A stretch of DNA of 64,000 bases from Anaerocolumna cellulosilytica (GCF_014218335.1 NZ_AP023367.1:4397501-4461500); one strand, 5' to 3'; shown: positions 17,494-26,923, numbered from the stretch's first letter. A program made the numbers and translations. The notes: generated from the letters alone by a model not told the origin.

Positions 17494-18939
17494 TTAATCT
17501 ACCCATTCAAGCCCTAGTTCGTCTTTATAATCAGCATAAGCTTTATTTTGTGTATCCACTTGTTTATTGTATGCCGCCCAATCATCGGGTTTGGTTGTGT
17601 CAAGTGCATCAAATAACAGTCCGACATATTTGTAATCAGCATATAACCCGGCCTCCGTTAACACATCTTGGTTCGCTAACGTGTTCTCATCTGTGGGAGC
17701 GGATAATAATACCTTACAAGCCCCTGAATCCACCATTTCATCAATAATAGAATATAACGCAGGAACAATAGGGTCTATACCCTTCTTGTTGGCTATAAAG
17801 CCACTGTCGGCAATGAACTGTGCATCCTCAGAGACATATTCTATAAAAGCTCTGGCAGCTTCCTTATTCTTTGAGAACTTACTTATTGCCCAGTTATCAG
17901 CAGGTGCAGCCAATACATATCTGCCTGCACCAAAATCAGGAGCCGGTGCAAATTTAATAATGGAGGGGTCTTTTCCTTCCGGAACACGTCCCTGTATCTG
18001 TGGAACAACCCATGAACCAAATAACATCATTCCTGCTTTTCCATAAGCTACATTATCCATTGCAACACCAAAATCAGTATAAACTTCTGGTTCAAAATAA
18101 CCATTTGCTTTCCACTGGGTATACATCTTAACAGTTTTACCAAACGGTGCTGTTTCAGAAAATGGATTTTCAGTTTTTAGCATTTCAGCAAATACATTGG
18201 CATTACCTGCAACGTAAGAAGCAAAATCCTGAACCGTCGCTAAAGGCCAGTTTTCAATACGATGCATAGCTATAGGTGTTACTCCGTTTGCCTTAATCGC
18301 TTCACACATCTTATTAAACTCCTCCAGCGAAGCAGGGATTTCATTATAGCCTGCTGCTTTTATTACCTCTTCATTATAAACAACTGCCTGATTGTAAGCC
18401 CGGCCAGGCATTATACTAAATATTTGTGCACCGTCATTTGGCATTGCCAGTGCATAATCACCATATAACGCCTGTGCATCTGCTACTGTGGAATAGGGTT
18501 CTGCATATTGTGCCCATTCCTCAAGACTCCAGTTAGGTGCTGTGTAAATGTCTACAGAATCATCCTGAACCTGAAAGAGAGGTCTTAATTCCTCTTCATT
18601 GGTGACAACATTTAGAGTTACATTAATACCTGTTTCTTTTGTAAACTTTTCAGCCAGATGTTTTAGATAGGCTGATGATTCATCACGGTATGTATTGCCA
18701 TCCTTATCTTTCTTTTCTTCCCCAAGCACTCGGTTTCCACCATGTGTATAGACACTTATGGTACTTCCTTTTAGTGATGATAGATCACTCTCTCCTGTGG
18801 ATTCTGCTCCCTTTGTAGCAGCAGTGTTATTACCTGAGCCTGTAACATCTGTGTTAGTTTTTTCTTGGCCGCCGCAGCCTGCCAGAGAAAAAGTCATAAC
18901 AGCAGCTAAACCAATTGCTAATACTTTTTTTAATTTCAT
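17494..18939 (-). CDS. Sugar ABC transporter substrate-binding lipoprotein
   Basis: 481 residues. Lipoprotein signal with lipobox LAGC at residue 22 and a Gly/Ser/Thr-rich linker, so the protein is tethered outside the cell membrane. The rest is an extracellular solute-binding fold of family 1 type (ISVYTHGGNRVLG start; GAGRYVLAAPADNWAISK and FIEYVSEDAQF late). First gene of the operon followed by two permeases and a YesL-like protein. An AraC regulator is encoded divergently, probably its controller. Ligand unknown. Confidence 0.9.
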   Translation of the reverse strand: MKLKKVLAIGLAAVMTFSLAGCGGQEKTNTDVTGSGNNTAATKGAESTGESDLSSLKGSTISVYTHGGNRVLGEEKKDKDGNTYRDESSAYLKHLAEKFTKETGINVTLNVVTNEEELRPLFQVQDDSVDIYTAPNWSLEEWAQYAEPYSTVADAQALYGDYALAMPNDGAQIFSIMPGRAYNQAVVYNEEVIKAAGYNEIPASLEEFNKMCEAIKANGVTPIAMHRIENWPLATVQDFASYVAGNANVFAEMLKTENPFSETAPFGKTVKMYTQWKANGYFEPEVYTDFGVAMDNVAYGKAGMMLFGSWVVPQIQGRVPEGKDPSIIKFAPAPDFGAGRYVLAAPADNWAISKFSKNKEAARAFIEYVSEDAQFIADSGFIANKKGIDPIVPALYSIIDEMVDSGACKVLLSAPTDENTLANQDVLTEAGLYADYKYVGLLFDALDTTKPDDWAAYNKQVDTQNKAYADYKDELGLEWVD

Positions 18940-19028
18940 GTCCTTATCCTCCCGTTATATTACTTAAAAATAACTTAATTCAATTATATATTTAATTTAC
19001 ATTTTAGTCATCTATAATATTTGCATAT

Positions 19029-19057
19029 AATATACCATTCTTGCTAAAATTATGCAA
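19029..19057 (-). promoter_or_regulatory. Promoter of the sugar ABC operon
   Basis: Minus-strand TTGCAT (19052-19057), 17 bp, TATATT (19029-19034), about 90 bp upstream of the binding-protein start. Confidence 0.5.
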
Positions 19058-19093
19058 TTTTCACTTTTATAACAACTATTTTATTAATTTTTG

Positions 19094-19126
19094 TGCATAT
19101 TCTACACTTATTTTGCATTTTCTTAC
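19094..19126. promoter_or_regulatory. Direct repeat, candidate AraC operator
   Basis: TGCATATTCTAC at 19094 and TGCATTTTCTTAC at 19114 are near-identical with a 20-bp offset, in the region between the divergent AraC gene and the sugar operon promoter. AraC proteins usually bind such same-face repeats upstream of -35. Confidence 0.4.
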
Positions 19127-19271
19127 AAACACGCACTTAAACAAATGATTAAATATGAATATTTACCCTCATATTTTACCTAAATATAATTGTTTTCAAA
19201 AGTACATTCTTGCCAAAAACAGGAATATATTATACTATGATGTTATAACGATTAGAAAGAAGTACAGAACT

Positions 19272-20174
19272 ATGGATTTTAAAGACAGTTTTATTCATTC
19301 TCTCCAGACAGGGCTTTCTCTGGCAAGGTCAATCTCCATGGAAGATTATCTTCCGGTTTCTGTAAAATTACCGGAAGAGGCAGAGGAATATCTGCCTTTT
19401 TTACTGGGCTATGGTTATATAAAAACCAGCTTTCCTTACTATTATGAACTTGCAGGTCTAAAAGCTTATTGTCTCATATATACAGAAAGCGGTACAGGTT
19501 TATACACCATCGACAATAACAGTTATTCTCTTTCCACCGGTTCCTTGGTCTTTATTAATTGTCAGCAAAAGCATCGAATTGAAATTAAGCAGTCTCCCTG
19601 GCAGTACCGGGTTTATTTTATGTCCGGACAGCCTCTGCCTTACCTGTACAAAGCCATCACATCAGAGGGAAACCCTGTTTATTCCTTTAAACCCGTCTCA
19701 TCCGTACCCAACAAATTGCTGAAATTATATGGTTTACTGGACTCCGGGAATGCAAATTACTTTTTACACTCCAAATTTTTGCTGGATATTTTATTAGAGA
19801 CTATCTTAGAAAAAAAACAGGCAGAGGAGCAAAGCGCCCACCTGCCGGAATATCTGATTAAGATAAAACAGTGCTTCGATGAAAATTACAACACTAAATA
19901 TTCCCTGGATTCTCTGGAAGAGACCTTTCATATCAGCAAGTTCCAGCTATGCCGGGAATTCACTGCGGCTTACGGTGTATCTCCCATCCATTACCTAAAC
20001 ACGGTAAGAATTAATGCCGCTAAAGAAGCTTTGGTCTATACAGACAAAAGGATTAATGAAATCGGGAGATCCACCGGATTTGACAACACCAATCATTTCA
20101 TCCGTCTGTTTAAACAAAAAACAGGTGTAACCCCTCTAAATTATCGAAAAGCTGAAATACGTTTACAGATGTAA
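19272..20174 (+). CDS. AraC-family transcriptional regulator
   Basis: 300 residues from ATG 19272. An earlier ATG at 19155 has no ribosome site and would give an unusual N-terminus. The N-terminal cupin-like sensor domain (GTGLYTIDNNSYSLSTGS, QQKHRIEI) precedes two helix-turn-helix motifs in the last 100 residues, with the AraC signature EIGRSTGFDNTNHFIRLFK. Divergent from the sugar ABC operon and likely its activator. Its 3' end overlaps that of the converging LacI gene by 12 bp. Confidence 0.88.
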   Translation: MDFKDSFIHSLQTGLSLARSISMEDYLPVSVKLPEEAEEYLPFLLGYGYIKTSFPYYYELAGLKAYCLIYTESGTGLYTIDNNSYSLSTGSLVFINCQQKHRIEIKQSPWQYRVYFMSGQPLPYLYKAITSEGNPVYSFKPVSSVPNKLLKLYGLLDSGNANYFLHSKFLLDILLETILEKKQAEEQSAHLPEYLIKIKQCFDENYNTKYSLDSLEETFHISKFQLCREFTAAYGVSPIHYLNTVRINAAKEALVYTDKRINEIGRSTGFDNTNHFIRLFKQKTGVTPLNYRKAEIRLQM

Positions 20175-21212
20175 ACCATTTCCCTCCGGTACCGGTTTAT
20201 TAAGTTTGGCTACGCTATCTTTATAAACCGGATTACCTGAAATTACATTAACACTGTATTTTACTGTTTTGTTACCGATTCTATCTATAATAAGTTCTAA
20301 ACTTCTGTCAGCCATCTCTTTCACATTGACATCATAGCTTGTGATACCCACATCACAAATACCCGGATATAAATAATTATCAAAGCCAACTACTGATACA
20401 TCCTCCGGCACCCGGTATCCTCTCAACCGTAATGCCTTTATTAATACGAAGGCGGCAAGATCACTGTTGCAGACAAAAGCAGTAGGCATCTTATCTGGGA
20501 ATTTCATTTGATATCCTTCCACATCCCCTGTCTCCCAGTCTCTATCATTGAATACACAGTCTTCCGTCACCTTCCTGCCGTGCTCCATCATGGCCTTGTA
20601 ATAACCCAAGTATCTGTCAGTGATACTACTTGAGTACATTAGAGTTCCCACATAGGCAATCTCTTTATGTCCTTCCTGAAACAGGTGATTGGTCAGCATA
20701 TAAGTACCATAGAATCCATCAGATATAACCGCATCACAGGGCGCTGCCTGATCAAAGAAATCAAGACATACCAAAGGTATATTGCTTTCTGCTATTAAGT
20801 TCTTTAAGTAAGACTGTTCCGGCTGTCCCATAAGGATGATACCGTCTACCTTCTGCTCTTTTACCAGCAGAGGAATCTGGGAGTTTTCTTCATCTTCTGT
20901 GCTGATTACCTCTAACATGGTAAAACACTGTTTCTGTACTGCTTTTGTGGCAACTTCCTGATATAACTGCCAATAAAAGGAAACATATTTACCAAAATAT
21001 CTGCCAGGTACCAAAATACCAAGATTATAGCTTTTATCTGCTTTGTTTTTGTCAGGAGCGTACTGCTTATAGCCCATCTGTTCTGCAAGGACTACTATCT
21101 TTTTACGCATTTCTTCACTGACACCTTTTTGCCCGGACAAAGCCTTGGATATTGTTACAATACTGACTTTAAGTTCATTGGCTATATCAGCCATTTTAAC
21201 TTTTTTCTCCAT
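20163..21212 (-). CDS. LacI-family transcriptional regulator
   Basis: 349 residues from ATG 21212, which follows GAGGGTAAA; a TTG 15 bp upstream is less likely. N-terminal helix-turn-helix KMADIANELKVSIVTISKAL, then a LacI/PurR-type effector domain (LGILVPGRYFG, VPEDVSVVGFDNY). Convergent with and overlapping the AraC gene. Target and ligand unknown; nearby sugar transport genes are candidates. Confidence 0.88.
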   Translation of the reverse strand: MEKKVKMADIANELKVSIVTISKALSGQKGVSEEMRKKIVVLAEQMGYKQYAPDKNKADKSYNLGILVPGRYFGKYVSFYWQLYQEVATKAVQKQCFTMLEVISTEDEENSQIPLLVKEQKVDGIILMGQPEQSYLKNLIAESNIPLVCLDFFDQAAPCDAVISDGFYGTYMLTNHLFQEGHKEIAYVGTLMYSSSITDRYLGYYKAMMEHGRKVTEDCVFNDRDWETGDVEGYQMKFPDKMPTAFVCNSDLAAFVLIKALRLRGYRVPEDVSVVGFDNYLYPGICDVGITSYDVNVKEMADRSLELIIDRIGNKTVKYSVNVISGNPVYKDSVAKLNKPVPEGNGLHL

Positions 21213-21373
21213 TTTACCCTCTACCAATATTTTTTAAGTAATATTTACTTTAATTTAGTTAACTGTATTGTAAAGGATTGATATAACTTTGTCAATAAAC
21301 ATGTATTTTTGTTTTATTACTTATAGCTTATCACAGCAGAAACGGTTCTTTTAACGAACTTTTAGTCTATTTA

Positions 21374-21422
21374 TCAAAAAAATGCTGTTGTAAATCAGGA
21401 AACTCCAATTTACAACAGCTCA
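21374..21422 (-). terminator. Terminator after the YeaQ-like gene
   Basis: 12-bp perfect stem (21384-21395 with 21408-21419), followed by ATTTTTTT on the minus strand. Confidence 0.8.
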
Positions 21423-21444
21423 TGTAATTTAATGATTACTTTAC

Positions 21445-21711
21445 TCAACTTTTCTGCTTGAACAAACTTATAATCCATAATAATATAACTGCACCAACAA
21501 TGGACACAATAAAGCTCCAGATATTTAATCCTGTTGCAGGACCCCATCCAAAAATTCCGGCTACCCAGCCGCCGATAAAGGCACCAATCACACCAACTAA
21601 GATGTTCATTCCAGCCCCCATCTGACTGTCCTTTCCTGTAATTTTACTAGCTATCCAACCGGATATACCTCCAAGTATTACCCAAATGATTATATTGCTG
21701 ATTTCTGGCAT
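21445..21711 (-). CDS. GlsB/YeaQ/YmgE-family small membrane protein
   Basis: 88 residues with three hydrophobic helices and glycine-zipper patterns: GGISGWIASKITG, GAGMNILVGVIGAFIGGWVA and the C-terminal VGAVILLWIISL. Typical transglycosylase-associated family protein, usually stress induced. Sits 17 bp after a CsbD-like gene, another general-stress family. Molecular role unknown. Confidence 0.85.
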   Translation of the reverse strand: MPEISNIIIWVILGGISGWIASKITGKDSQMGAGMNILVGVIGAFIGGWVAGIFGWGPATGLNIWSFIVSIVGAVILLWIISLFKQKS

Positions 21712-21728
21712 ACTGTTTTACTCCTTTT

Positions 21729-21962
21729 CTAATCTTTTTTGCAGGAATCTTCTCTGATTTTATGAATAAAACTGTTATCTATAAAATCATTTACTTTGCC
21801 TTGTGCCTTATGTTTTAAGGCTTCTCCTTTACCGGCAATATCACCTTTTATGGATTGTATTTTTCCTTTAAACTCTAGGTCTTCATCATCCAAAAGTTTG
21901 CCGGCAAATTCTTTAATCCTGCCTTCTACACTGTCCAGGTTATTATTTATTTTTTTCTCCAT
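21729..21962 (-). CDS. CsbD-like stress protein
   Basis: 77 residues, hydrophilic and helical, with the CsbD pattern NLDSVEGRIKEFAGKLL followed by GKIQSIKGDIAGKGEALKHK. CsbD proteins belong to general-stress regulons in Bacillus; their function is unknown. Shares an operon with the downstream small membrane protein. Confidence 0.8.
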   Translation of the reverse strand: MEKKINNNLDSVEGRIKEFAGKLLDDEDLEFKGKIQSIKGDIAGKGEALKHKAQGKVNDFIDNSFIHKIREDSCKKD

Positions 21963-22034
21963 AACTTTCTCCTTCCTGCTTTATATTTATTATGGATTAG
22001 TTTTATAAAAAAAATTCATAATGCATGGTAAAAT

Positions 22035-22077
22035 AAAAAAGAATTAAAAATGCTATTGGCATTTTTAATTCTTTTTT
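22035..22077 (-). terminator. Bidirectional terminator
   Basis: 19-bp perfect stem with a 5-nt loop and A/T tracts on both sides, downstream of the small membrane protein gene at 22141. Confidence 0.8.
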
Positions 22078-22140
22078 ATTTTCGCCCTTAACAATAGCGA
22101 ATATTCATATACATGCTTATATATTTTATACAGTTAAAAA

Positions 22141-22383
22141 TTATTGTTTCCTATCTTTTTGCATGTATTTTCCGTTAAATAAAATAATTATTCTGGAAAC
22201 GATATAGAGTAAAAACACAAACCAAAACAAGCAAGTCAATCCATATTGCACAACGTAAAATAATCCTTTATCACCATTGTAGTAAGTAAATGCATTATCA
22301 AATATATAAGGAATCTTTGTTCCAAAATACAAAATCAAGCCGGCGATTAAATCGCCCAGACATTTTCCTTTATTTATATACAT
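22141..22383 (-). CDS. Small membrane protein, unknown
   Basis: 80 residues with two hydrophobic stretches (residues about 9-26 and 45-69) and a basic C-terminal tail KYMQKDRKQ. I do not recognise the family. It overlaps the end of the upstream secreted-protein gene by 14 bp, so the two are translationally coupled and probably work together, for example as secreted effector and membrane partner. That role is inference from layout alone. Confidence 0.55.
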   Translation of the reverse strand: MYINKGKCLGDLIAGLILYFGTKIPYIFDNAFTYYNGDKGLFYVVQYGLTCLFWFVFLLYIVSRIIILFNGKYMQKDRKQ

Positions 22384-23071
22384 ATGTTTTTATAAACGAT
22401 ATGCCATAAGCTTGACTTGCAGTACCGGAACCATAATCTGACCATCCATAGTTCACTCCCCCAACAGACTTATGCCTCTCTATTGTAAATGATTTAGTTT
22501 TATATACTGGAAATGCATTTAATGACATAGATTTTACTTGTCTCCCATTGTGGGTGCTTGGAACACTATCACTTGCTGATATGGATATAGATTCACTGCT
22601 GGTAACACTAAAACCTACTGCAGTTGTAACCGTACTTGCACTTACAACACTGGCACTCAGACTATAGGTATTACTTACTGAACTCGTTTTTGATATTGAA
22701 ATTGTTGAACCTGGTTCTCCTGTTGCAATAGCTATACTACCACTCCCAACATAATCACTACCACTCATTACATTTGTAATTCTATATCGATATGTAGTAA
22801 CTGCATCAGGTGTTAATATAGGTTGTTCAAATATTTCTCCATTCTCGATGAACTTATTATTCAATTTATTATCAATAACAATGACTTCATTTACTGAATC
22901 ATAAGATAATAATTGTGTTACTGTAGATTCATATGATTTTGGATTCAAAATATCTGCTTCAATAGTGACAGTTTTCCCCACTTCCTTTGCATTTATATTA
23001 GTAGTTCCAATACTCAATGTTGTTGATATTGCTAATATAATTGTAAAACATATTTTATAAATCTGTTTCAC
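22370..23071 (-). CDS. Secreted protein of unknown family
   Basis: 233 residues. Signal peptide (KICFTIILAISTTLSIG, cleavage near NAKE, residue 28). From about residue 105 to 175 the chain is rich in Ser/Thr with alternating polar and aliphatic residues (SISKTSSVSNTYSLSAS; GFSVTSSESISISASD), then VYKTKSFTIERHK. That alternation resembles the amphipathic strands of aerolysin/ETX-MTX2-type pore formers, but the likeness is weak and by eye. The coupled small membrane protein downstream could be its partner. Function not assigned. Confidence 0.6.
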   Translation of the reverse strand: MKQIYKICFTIILAISTTLSIGTTNINAKEVGKTVTIEADILNPKSYESTVTQLLSYDSVNEVIVIDNKLNNKFIENGEIFEQPILTPDAVTTYRYRITNVMSGSDYVGSGSIAIATGEPGSTISISKTSSVSNTYSLSASVVSASTVTTAVGFSVTSSESISISASDSVPSTHNGRQVKSMSLNAFPVYKTKSFTIERHKSVGGVNYGWSDYGSGTASQAYGISFIKTYVYK

Positions 23072-23273
23072 TCATTATTTCCCCTTTCTTAATCTATTCT
23101 TCTAAACAAGAGAAGACTAATAGCATGCATAAAAGTTACCCTTGTCTAACAATTCCTAGTATATCAAAAAATGAATTGGAAGTAAATAGAAATTAGATAT
23201 TATTCCCATTTTATTTTGCAAATCCACAAATAGTGCATAAAACAAATTTTACATTCTCAAATAACAAAAACGA

Positions 23274-24065
23274 CTACATATTTCGAAACCTGGCATATCT
23301 TTGTTCTGTAATCTCATCTACAGACATCTTTTTGTATTCATTAATAAATTCAAGAATGTCCTGACGCAGCGTACATGACACCTCTCCAATATTCTCTACA
23401 CTTAAGTTTTCATTTTCAGGAATAATACGCTCAATCATACCTAGTTCCTTTAAATCAGAAGCGGTAATTTTCATAACTTCTGCTGCTTCGTCAGCTCGTT
23501 TGCTGTCTTTCCAAAGAATCGTTGCAAAACCTTCTGGTGATAGAATGGAATAGGTGGCATTTTCAAGCATCCATACCTCATTAGCCACGCCTAAGGCTAA
23601 TGCACCTCCACTGCCGCCCTCTCCTATTACAATAGAAAGCACCGGCACTTTAAGACTTGACATTTCAAATAGATTCCTTGCTATAGCTTCTCCCTGCCCT
23701 CTTTCCTCTGCTTCTATTCCACAATAGGCACCAGGTGTATCAATGAAACAGATAACAGGGCGGTTAAATTTTTCAGCCTGCTTCATGAGACGCAATGCCT
23801 TCCTATATCCGTCCGGATTAGGCATACCATAATTTCTCTTGGCATTTTGCTTTAGAGTACGGCCTTTTTGCTGACCGATTACAGTTACCGTACTATCATC
23901 TATGGTTGCAAGACCCGCTATAATCGCTCCGTCATCCCGGCATACTCTGTCTCCATGCAGTTCCATAAATTTATTAAATATTGCACTGATAAAATCAAGA
24001 CTGGTAGGTCTTGTTACGCTTCTTGCAGTTTTTACCCGTTCCCAGGCTGTTAATTCTGCTGACAT
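23274..24065 (-). CDS. accA: Acetyl-CoA carboxylase carboxyltransferase, alpha subunit
   Basis: 263 residues from ATG 24065, matching where the family normally starts ([15 protein letters not shown]). The frame stays open for 33 codons upstream, but that extension is hydrophobic and atypical and overlaps a conserved RNA-like element. The crotonase-fold core shows [10 protein letters not shown] and GEGGSGGAL, the oxyanion and CoA sites. With AccD it transfers carboxyl from carboxybiotin to acetyl-CoA, making malonyl-CoA. Last gene of the fatty-acid locus. Confidence 0.93.
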   Translation of the reverse strand: MSAELTAWERVKTARSVTRPTSLDFISAIFNKFMELHGDRVCRDDGAIIAGLATIDDSTVTVIGQQKGRTLKQNAKRNYGMPNPDGYRKALRLMKQAEKFNRPVICFIDTPGAYCGIEAEERGQGEAIARNLFEMSSLKVPVLSIVIGEGGSGGALALGVANEVWMLENATYSILSPEGFATILWKDSKRADEAAEVMKITASDLKELGMIERIIPENENLSVENIGEVSCTLRQDILEFINEYKKMSVDEITEQRYARFRNM

Positions 24066-24119
24066 ATAGAAACCCTGGCAAACACATACTTCTAAATATG
24101 TTACCACCACTATAATTAT

Positions 24120-24166
24120 GATTGAAAGATATGTGTGGCTTCCTTTCTTGCATTTTTCCATCAATC
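24120..24166 (-). ncRNA. Repeated structured element, copy C (upstream of accA)
   Basis: Minus strand: flanks GATTGATGGA and TCTTTCAATC pair imperfectly around the core AAGAAAGGAAGCCACA. The same core in similar flanks recurs at 28874-28923 and 32509-32557, each time between genes of this locus. Regulatory or processing role is inferred. Confidence 0.45.
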
Positions 24167-24202
24167 CTGTTACACTCTTCTACTTAAATGCAGTAAAAAT
24201 AA

Positions 24203-25072
24203 CTAGCAGCTTTTTACCAGCATAGATAAGGTCTGCTTTAACTTATTACGTTTTACGATTTTATCAACAAACCCATGCTCTAATAAAAATTCCGCCTTTT
24301 GAAAACCCTCCGGCAAACGCTGTCCTATGGTCTGTTCAATTACTCTTGGACCCGCAAAGCCAATCAAAGCTCCGGGTTCTGCTAATATGACATCCCCAAG
24401 CATAGCAAAACTTGCCATAACGCCACCGGTAGTAGGGTCAGTTAAAACAGATACATATAGCAAACCTGCTTCATCATGCCTCTTTAAAGCCTGTGCCGTC
24501 TTTGCCATCTGCATCAAAGAAATAATGCCTTCCTGCATTCTGGCCCCACCTGAACAACAGAAAATAATAACCGGAAGCTTTCTTTTCGTTGCCTTTTCTA
24601 CCAATCTGGTCAGTTTTTCACCAACTACCTCTCCCATACTTCCCATAAGAAAGTTAGAGGCCATAATTCCGATTGCTACGGATGTATCGTTGATTTTACC
24701 TTCTCCTGTAATAACTGCCTCATCCAGATTTGTGACTACCTTTAAATGCTCTAGTTTCTGCTTATACCCGGGAAAATTTAAGGGATCACTAACCGGTAGT
24801 TCTTTATCCCACTCCTGAAAACTTTCTTTATCCAGTATCATGCTTAATCTGGTTCTGGGGCTGATTCTAAAATACATACCACAGTTTGGACAGATGTAAT
24901 AATTAGCCACCACATCTTCACTATATACGATTTCATTACACTTATCACATTTTTCGAATAACCCGTCCGGAATCTGAGCCTCATCTAGGGATTCTTTTAC
25001 TTTTCCGCCAAGGTGTACCTGCTTTCTTCCAGCACTGGTTAAGTCGTTCTTTTTAAACATTTCCTTTAACAT
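24203..25072 (-). CDS. accD: Acetyl-CoA carboxylase carboxyltransferase, beta subunit
   Basis: 289 residues from ATG 25072 (MLKEMFKKN, the usual family start); a GTG at 25111 overlapping accC is an alternative, since the AGGAGG at 25088-25093 is 15 bp from the ATG. Zinc ribbon CDKCNE...CPNCG at about 45-70, then the crotonase-fold transferase (CCSGGARMQEG, AGPRVIEQTIGQ). Partner of AccA. Start choice uncertain; identity sure. Confidence 0.92.
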   Translation of the reverse strand: MLKEMFKKNDLTSAGRKQVHLGGKVKESLDEAQIPDGLFEKCDKCNEIVYSEDVVANYYICPNCGMYFRISPRTRLSMILDKESFQEWDKELPVSDPLNFPGYKQKLEHLKVVTNLDEAVITGEGKINDTSVAIGIMASNFLMGSMGEVVGEKLTRLVEKATKRKLPVIIFCCSGGARMQEGIISLMQMAKTAQALKRHDEAGLLYVSVLTDPTTGGVMASFAMLGDVILAEPGALIGFAGPRVIEQTIGQRLPEGFQKAEFLLEHGFVDKIVKRNKLKQTLSMLVKSC

Positions 25073-25113
25073 GCTACTTAAGTCACACCTCCTCTTAAGA
25101 TGTTTTTCCACTA

Positions 25114-26490
25114 CTATTCTTTCTTATTTAGGAGTCTTTCAATAAAGCCCGTATCAATATTACCTTTTTTATAATCCTCGTGATTGATAATCTGGTACTG
25201 AAAATCTATATTGGTATCAATACCTTCAATTACCAGCTCACCTAACACGCCCCGCATCTTCTGAATTGCCAAGTCGCGGTTTGCATCATGCACCATAAGT
25301 TTCACAATGAGAGAATCATAGACAGCCGGTATTTTATAACCGCTATAAAGAGCTGAATCAATCCTGACTCCGTTCCCACCGGGAAAATGCAGACTGGTAA
25401 TGAGCCCTGGAGAAGGAAGAAAATTATTCATCGGGTTTTCTGCATTAATACGGCACTCAATGGCATGGCCTCTTATCTTTACTTTCTCCTGGGTTATACT
25501 TATAGGTTCTCCGGAAGCTACTTTTAACTGCTCTTTAATCAGGTCAATGCCTGTAATTAATTCTGTCACACCATGCTCTACCTGGATTCTGGTATTCATT
25601 TCGATAAAATAATAGTTATCTTCCTGATCTAAGATAAATTCAATGGTTCCGGCATTGGTATACTTTGCTGCCTTTGCTGCTCTTACTGCTACCTCGCCCA
25701 TTTCCTTTCTTAGTACTTCACTGATTGCAAAGGAAGGTGCTTCTTCAATCATCTTTTGATGTCTTCGTTGTATGGAGCAATCCCTTTCACCAAGGTGTAT
25801 AACATTACCATAGTTATCTGCAAGAATCTGAAATTCGATATGCCTCGCTCTTGGGATATACTTTTCAATATACATAGTATCATCCCCAAACGCATTCTTA
25901 GCTTCCTGGCTGGCCGTTTCAAAATGCTTGTTAAAATCTTCTTCTCTTTCAACAATACGCATTCCTTTACCACCACCGCCTGCACTGGCTTTAATTATAA
26001 CCGGATAGCCCATGTTATCTGCAAGCTTTTTACCATCCTCTGCTGTATAGACAGGCTCTTTCGTCCCCGGTACTACAGGTACACCGGCATCCATCATGGT
26101 TTTTCTGGCTTCGGCCTTGTTCCCCATCTTATCTATTACTTCTGGTGAAGGGCCTATAAAGGTTATGTTACACTTCCTGCACAGATCTGCGAACTTACTG
26201 TTTTCAGACAAAAATCCAAATCCCGGATGTATTGCATCTGCTCCGGTTGCACAGGTTGCACTGATAATTCTATCCATTTTCAAATAACTGTCCTTTGCCG
26301 GTGCAGGACCTATACATACGGTTTCATCTGCTAGCTGAGCATGGAGAGCATCTTTATCAGCCTCCGAACATATGGCTACAGTGCTGATACCCATTTCACG
26401 GCAGGCACGAATAATACGCACCGCAATTTCACCACGATTGGCAATGAGGACTTTCTTTATCCTATTCTTATTTTCTATCAACCTATACAC
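25114..26490 (-). CDS. accC: Biotin carboxylase of acetyl-CoA carboxylase
   Basis: 458 residues. ATP-grasp enzyme: KKVLIANRGEIAVRIIRAC at the start, the glycine-rich loop KASAGGGGKGMRIV, and catalytic region FIEMNTRIQVEHGVTE. Carboxylates biotin on AccB using ATP and bicarbonate. The apparent start is GTG 26490; family members usually begin near the KKVLIANRG stretch, so the first ten residues are uncertain. Lies 10 bp after fabZ and 41 bp before the ATG chosen for accD. Confidence 0.95.
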   Translation of the reverse strand: MYRLIENKNRIKKVLIANRGEIAVRIIRACREMGISTVAICSEADKDALHAQLADETVCIGPAPAKDSYLKMDRIISATCATGADAIHPGFGFLSENSKFADLCRKCNITFIGPSPEVIDKMGNKAEARKTMMDAGVPVVPGTKEPVYTAEDGKKLADNMGYPVIIKASAGGGGKGMRIVEREEDFNKHFETASQEAKNAFGDDTMYIEKYIPRARHIEFQILADNYGNVIHLGERDCSIQRRHQKMIEEAPSFAISEVLRKEMGEVAVRAAKAAKYTNAGTIEFILDQEDNYYFIEMNTRIQVEHGVTELITGIDLIKEQLKVASGEPISITQEKVKIRGHAIECRINAENPMNNFLPSPGLITSLHFPGGNGVRIDSALYSGYKIPAVYDSLIVKLMVHDANRDLAIQKMRGVLGELVIEGIDTNIDFQYQIINHEDYKKGNIDTGFIERLLNKKE

Positions 26491-26500
26491 ACCACCCTAT

Positions 26501-26923
26501 TTAGCCGATTACAAAGGTAAGTTCAGCCTCTGCAAATACTTTATTCTCGTCATAGGCTTTCGCAGCTGCAACACCTACATTTCCTTTTTTCTTAATTAAC
26601 TCCACTTCAAGTGTCAGCACATCTCCCGGAAAAATCTTATTACGGAATCTAGCTTTGTTAATTCCTCCAAAATAGGAGTTTTTTCCCTTATTTTCGTCTA
26701 AAGAAAGGCATAATACCGCTCCTACCTGAGCTAAGGCTTCAATTACAAGTACTCCCGGCATAACAGGCTCTTCGGGAAAATGCCCGGTAAAAAATAATTC
26801 ATTATAGGATACACATTTGCGACCTACAGCACGAACTCCGGGAATTAATTCATCAATCCGGTCAATTAATAGAAAGGGACTTCTTTGAGGTATGATTTTT
26901 TTGATTTCATTTATACTTAGCAT
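26501..26923 (-). CDS. fabZ: 3-hydroxyacyl-ACP dehydratase
   Basis: 140 residues, hot-dog fold. The motif GHFPEEPVMPGVLVIEALAQ holds the active-site His and Glu. Dehydrates 3-hydroxyacyl-ACP during fatty-acid elongation. There is no FabA or FabM in this window, so the source of unsaturation is not visible here. Between accB and accC in the locus. Confidence 0.95.
   Translation of the reverse strand: MLSINEIKKIIPQRSPFLLIDRIDELIPGVRAVGRKCVSYNELFFTGHFPEEPVMPGVLVIEALAQVGAVLCLSLDENKGKNSYFGGINKARFRNKIFPGDVLTLEVELIKKKGNVGVAAAKAYDENKVFAEAELTFVIG

Noticed and set aside
23274-24164. AccA with an N-terminal membrane anchor
   Set aside because: The hydrophobic extension precedes a normal start with a ribosome site and overlaps a conserved non-coding element.
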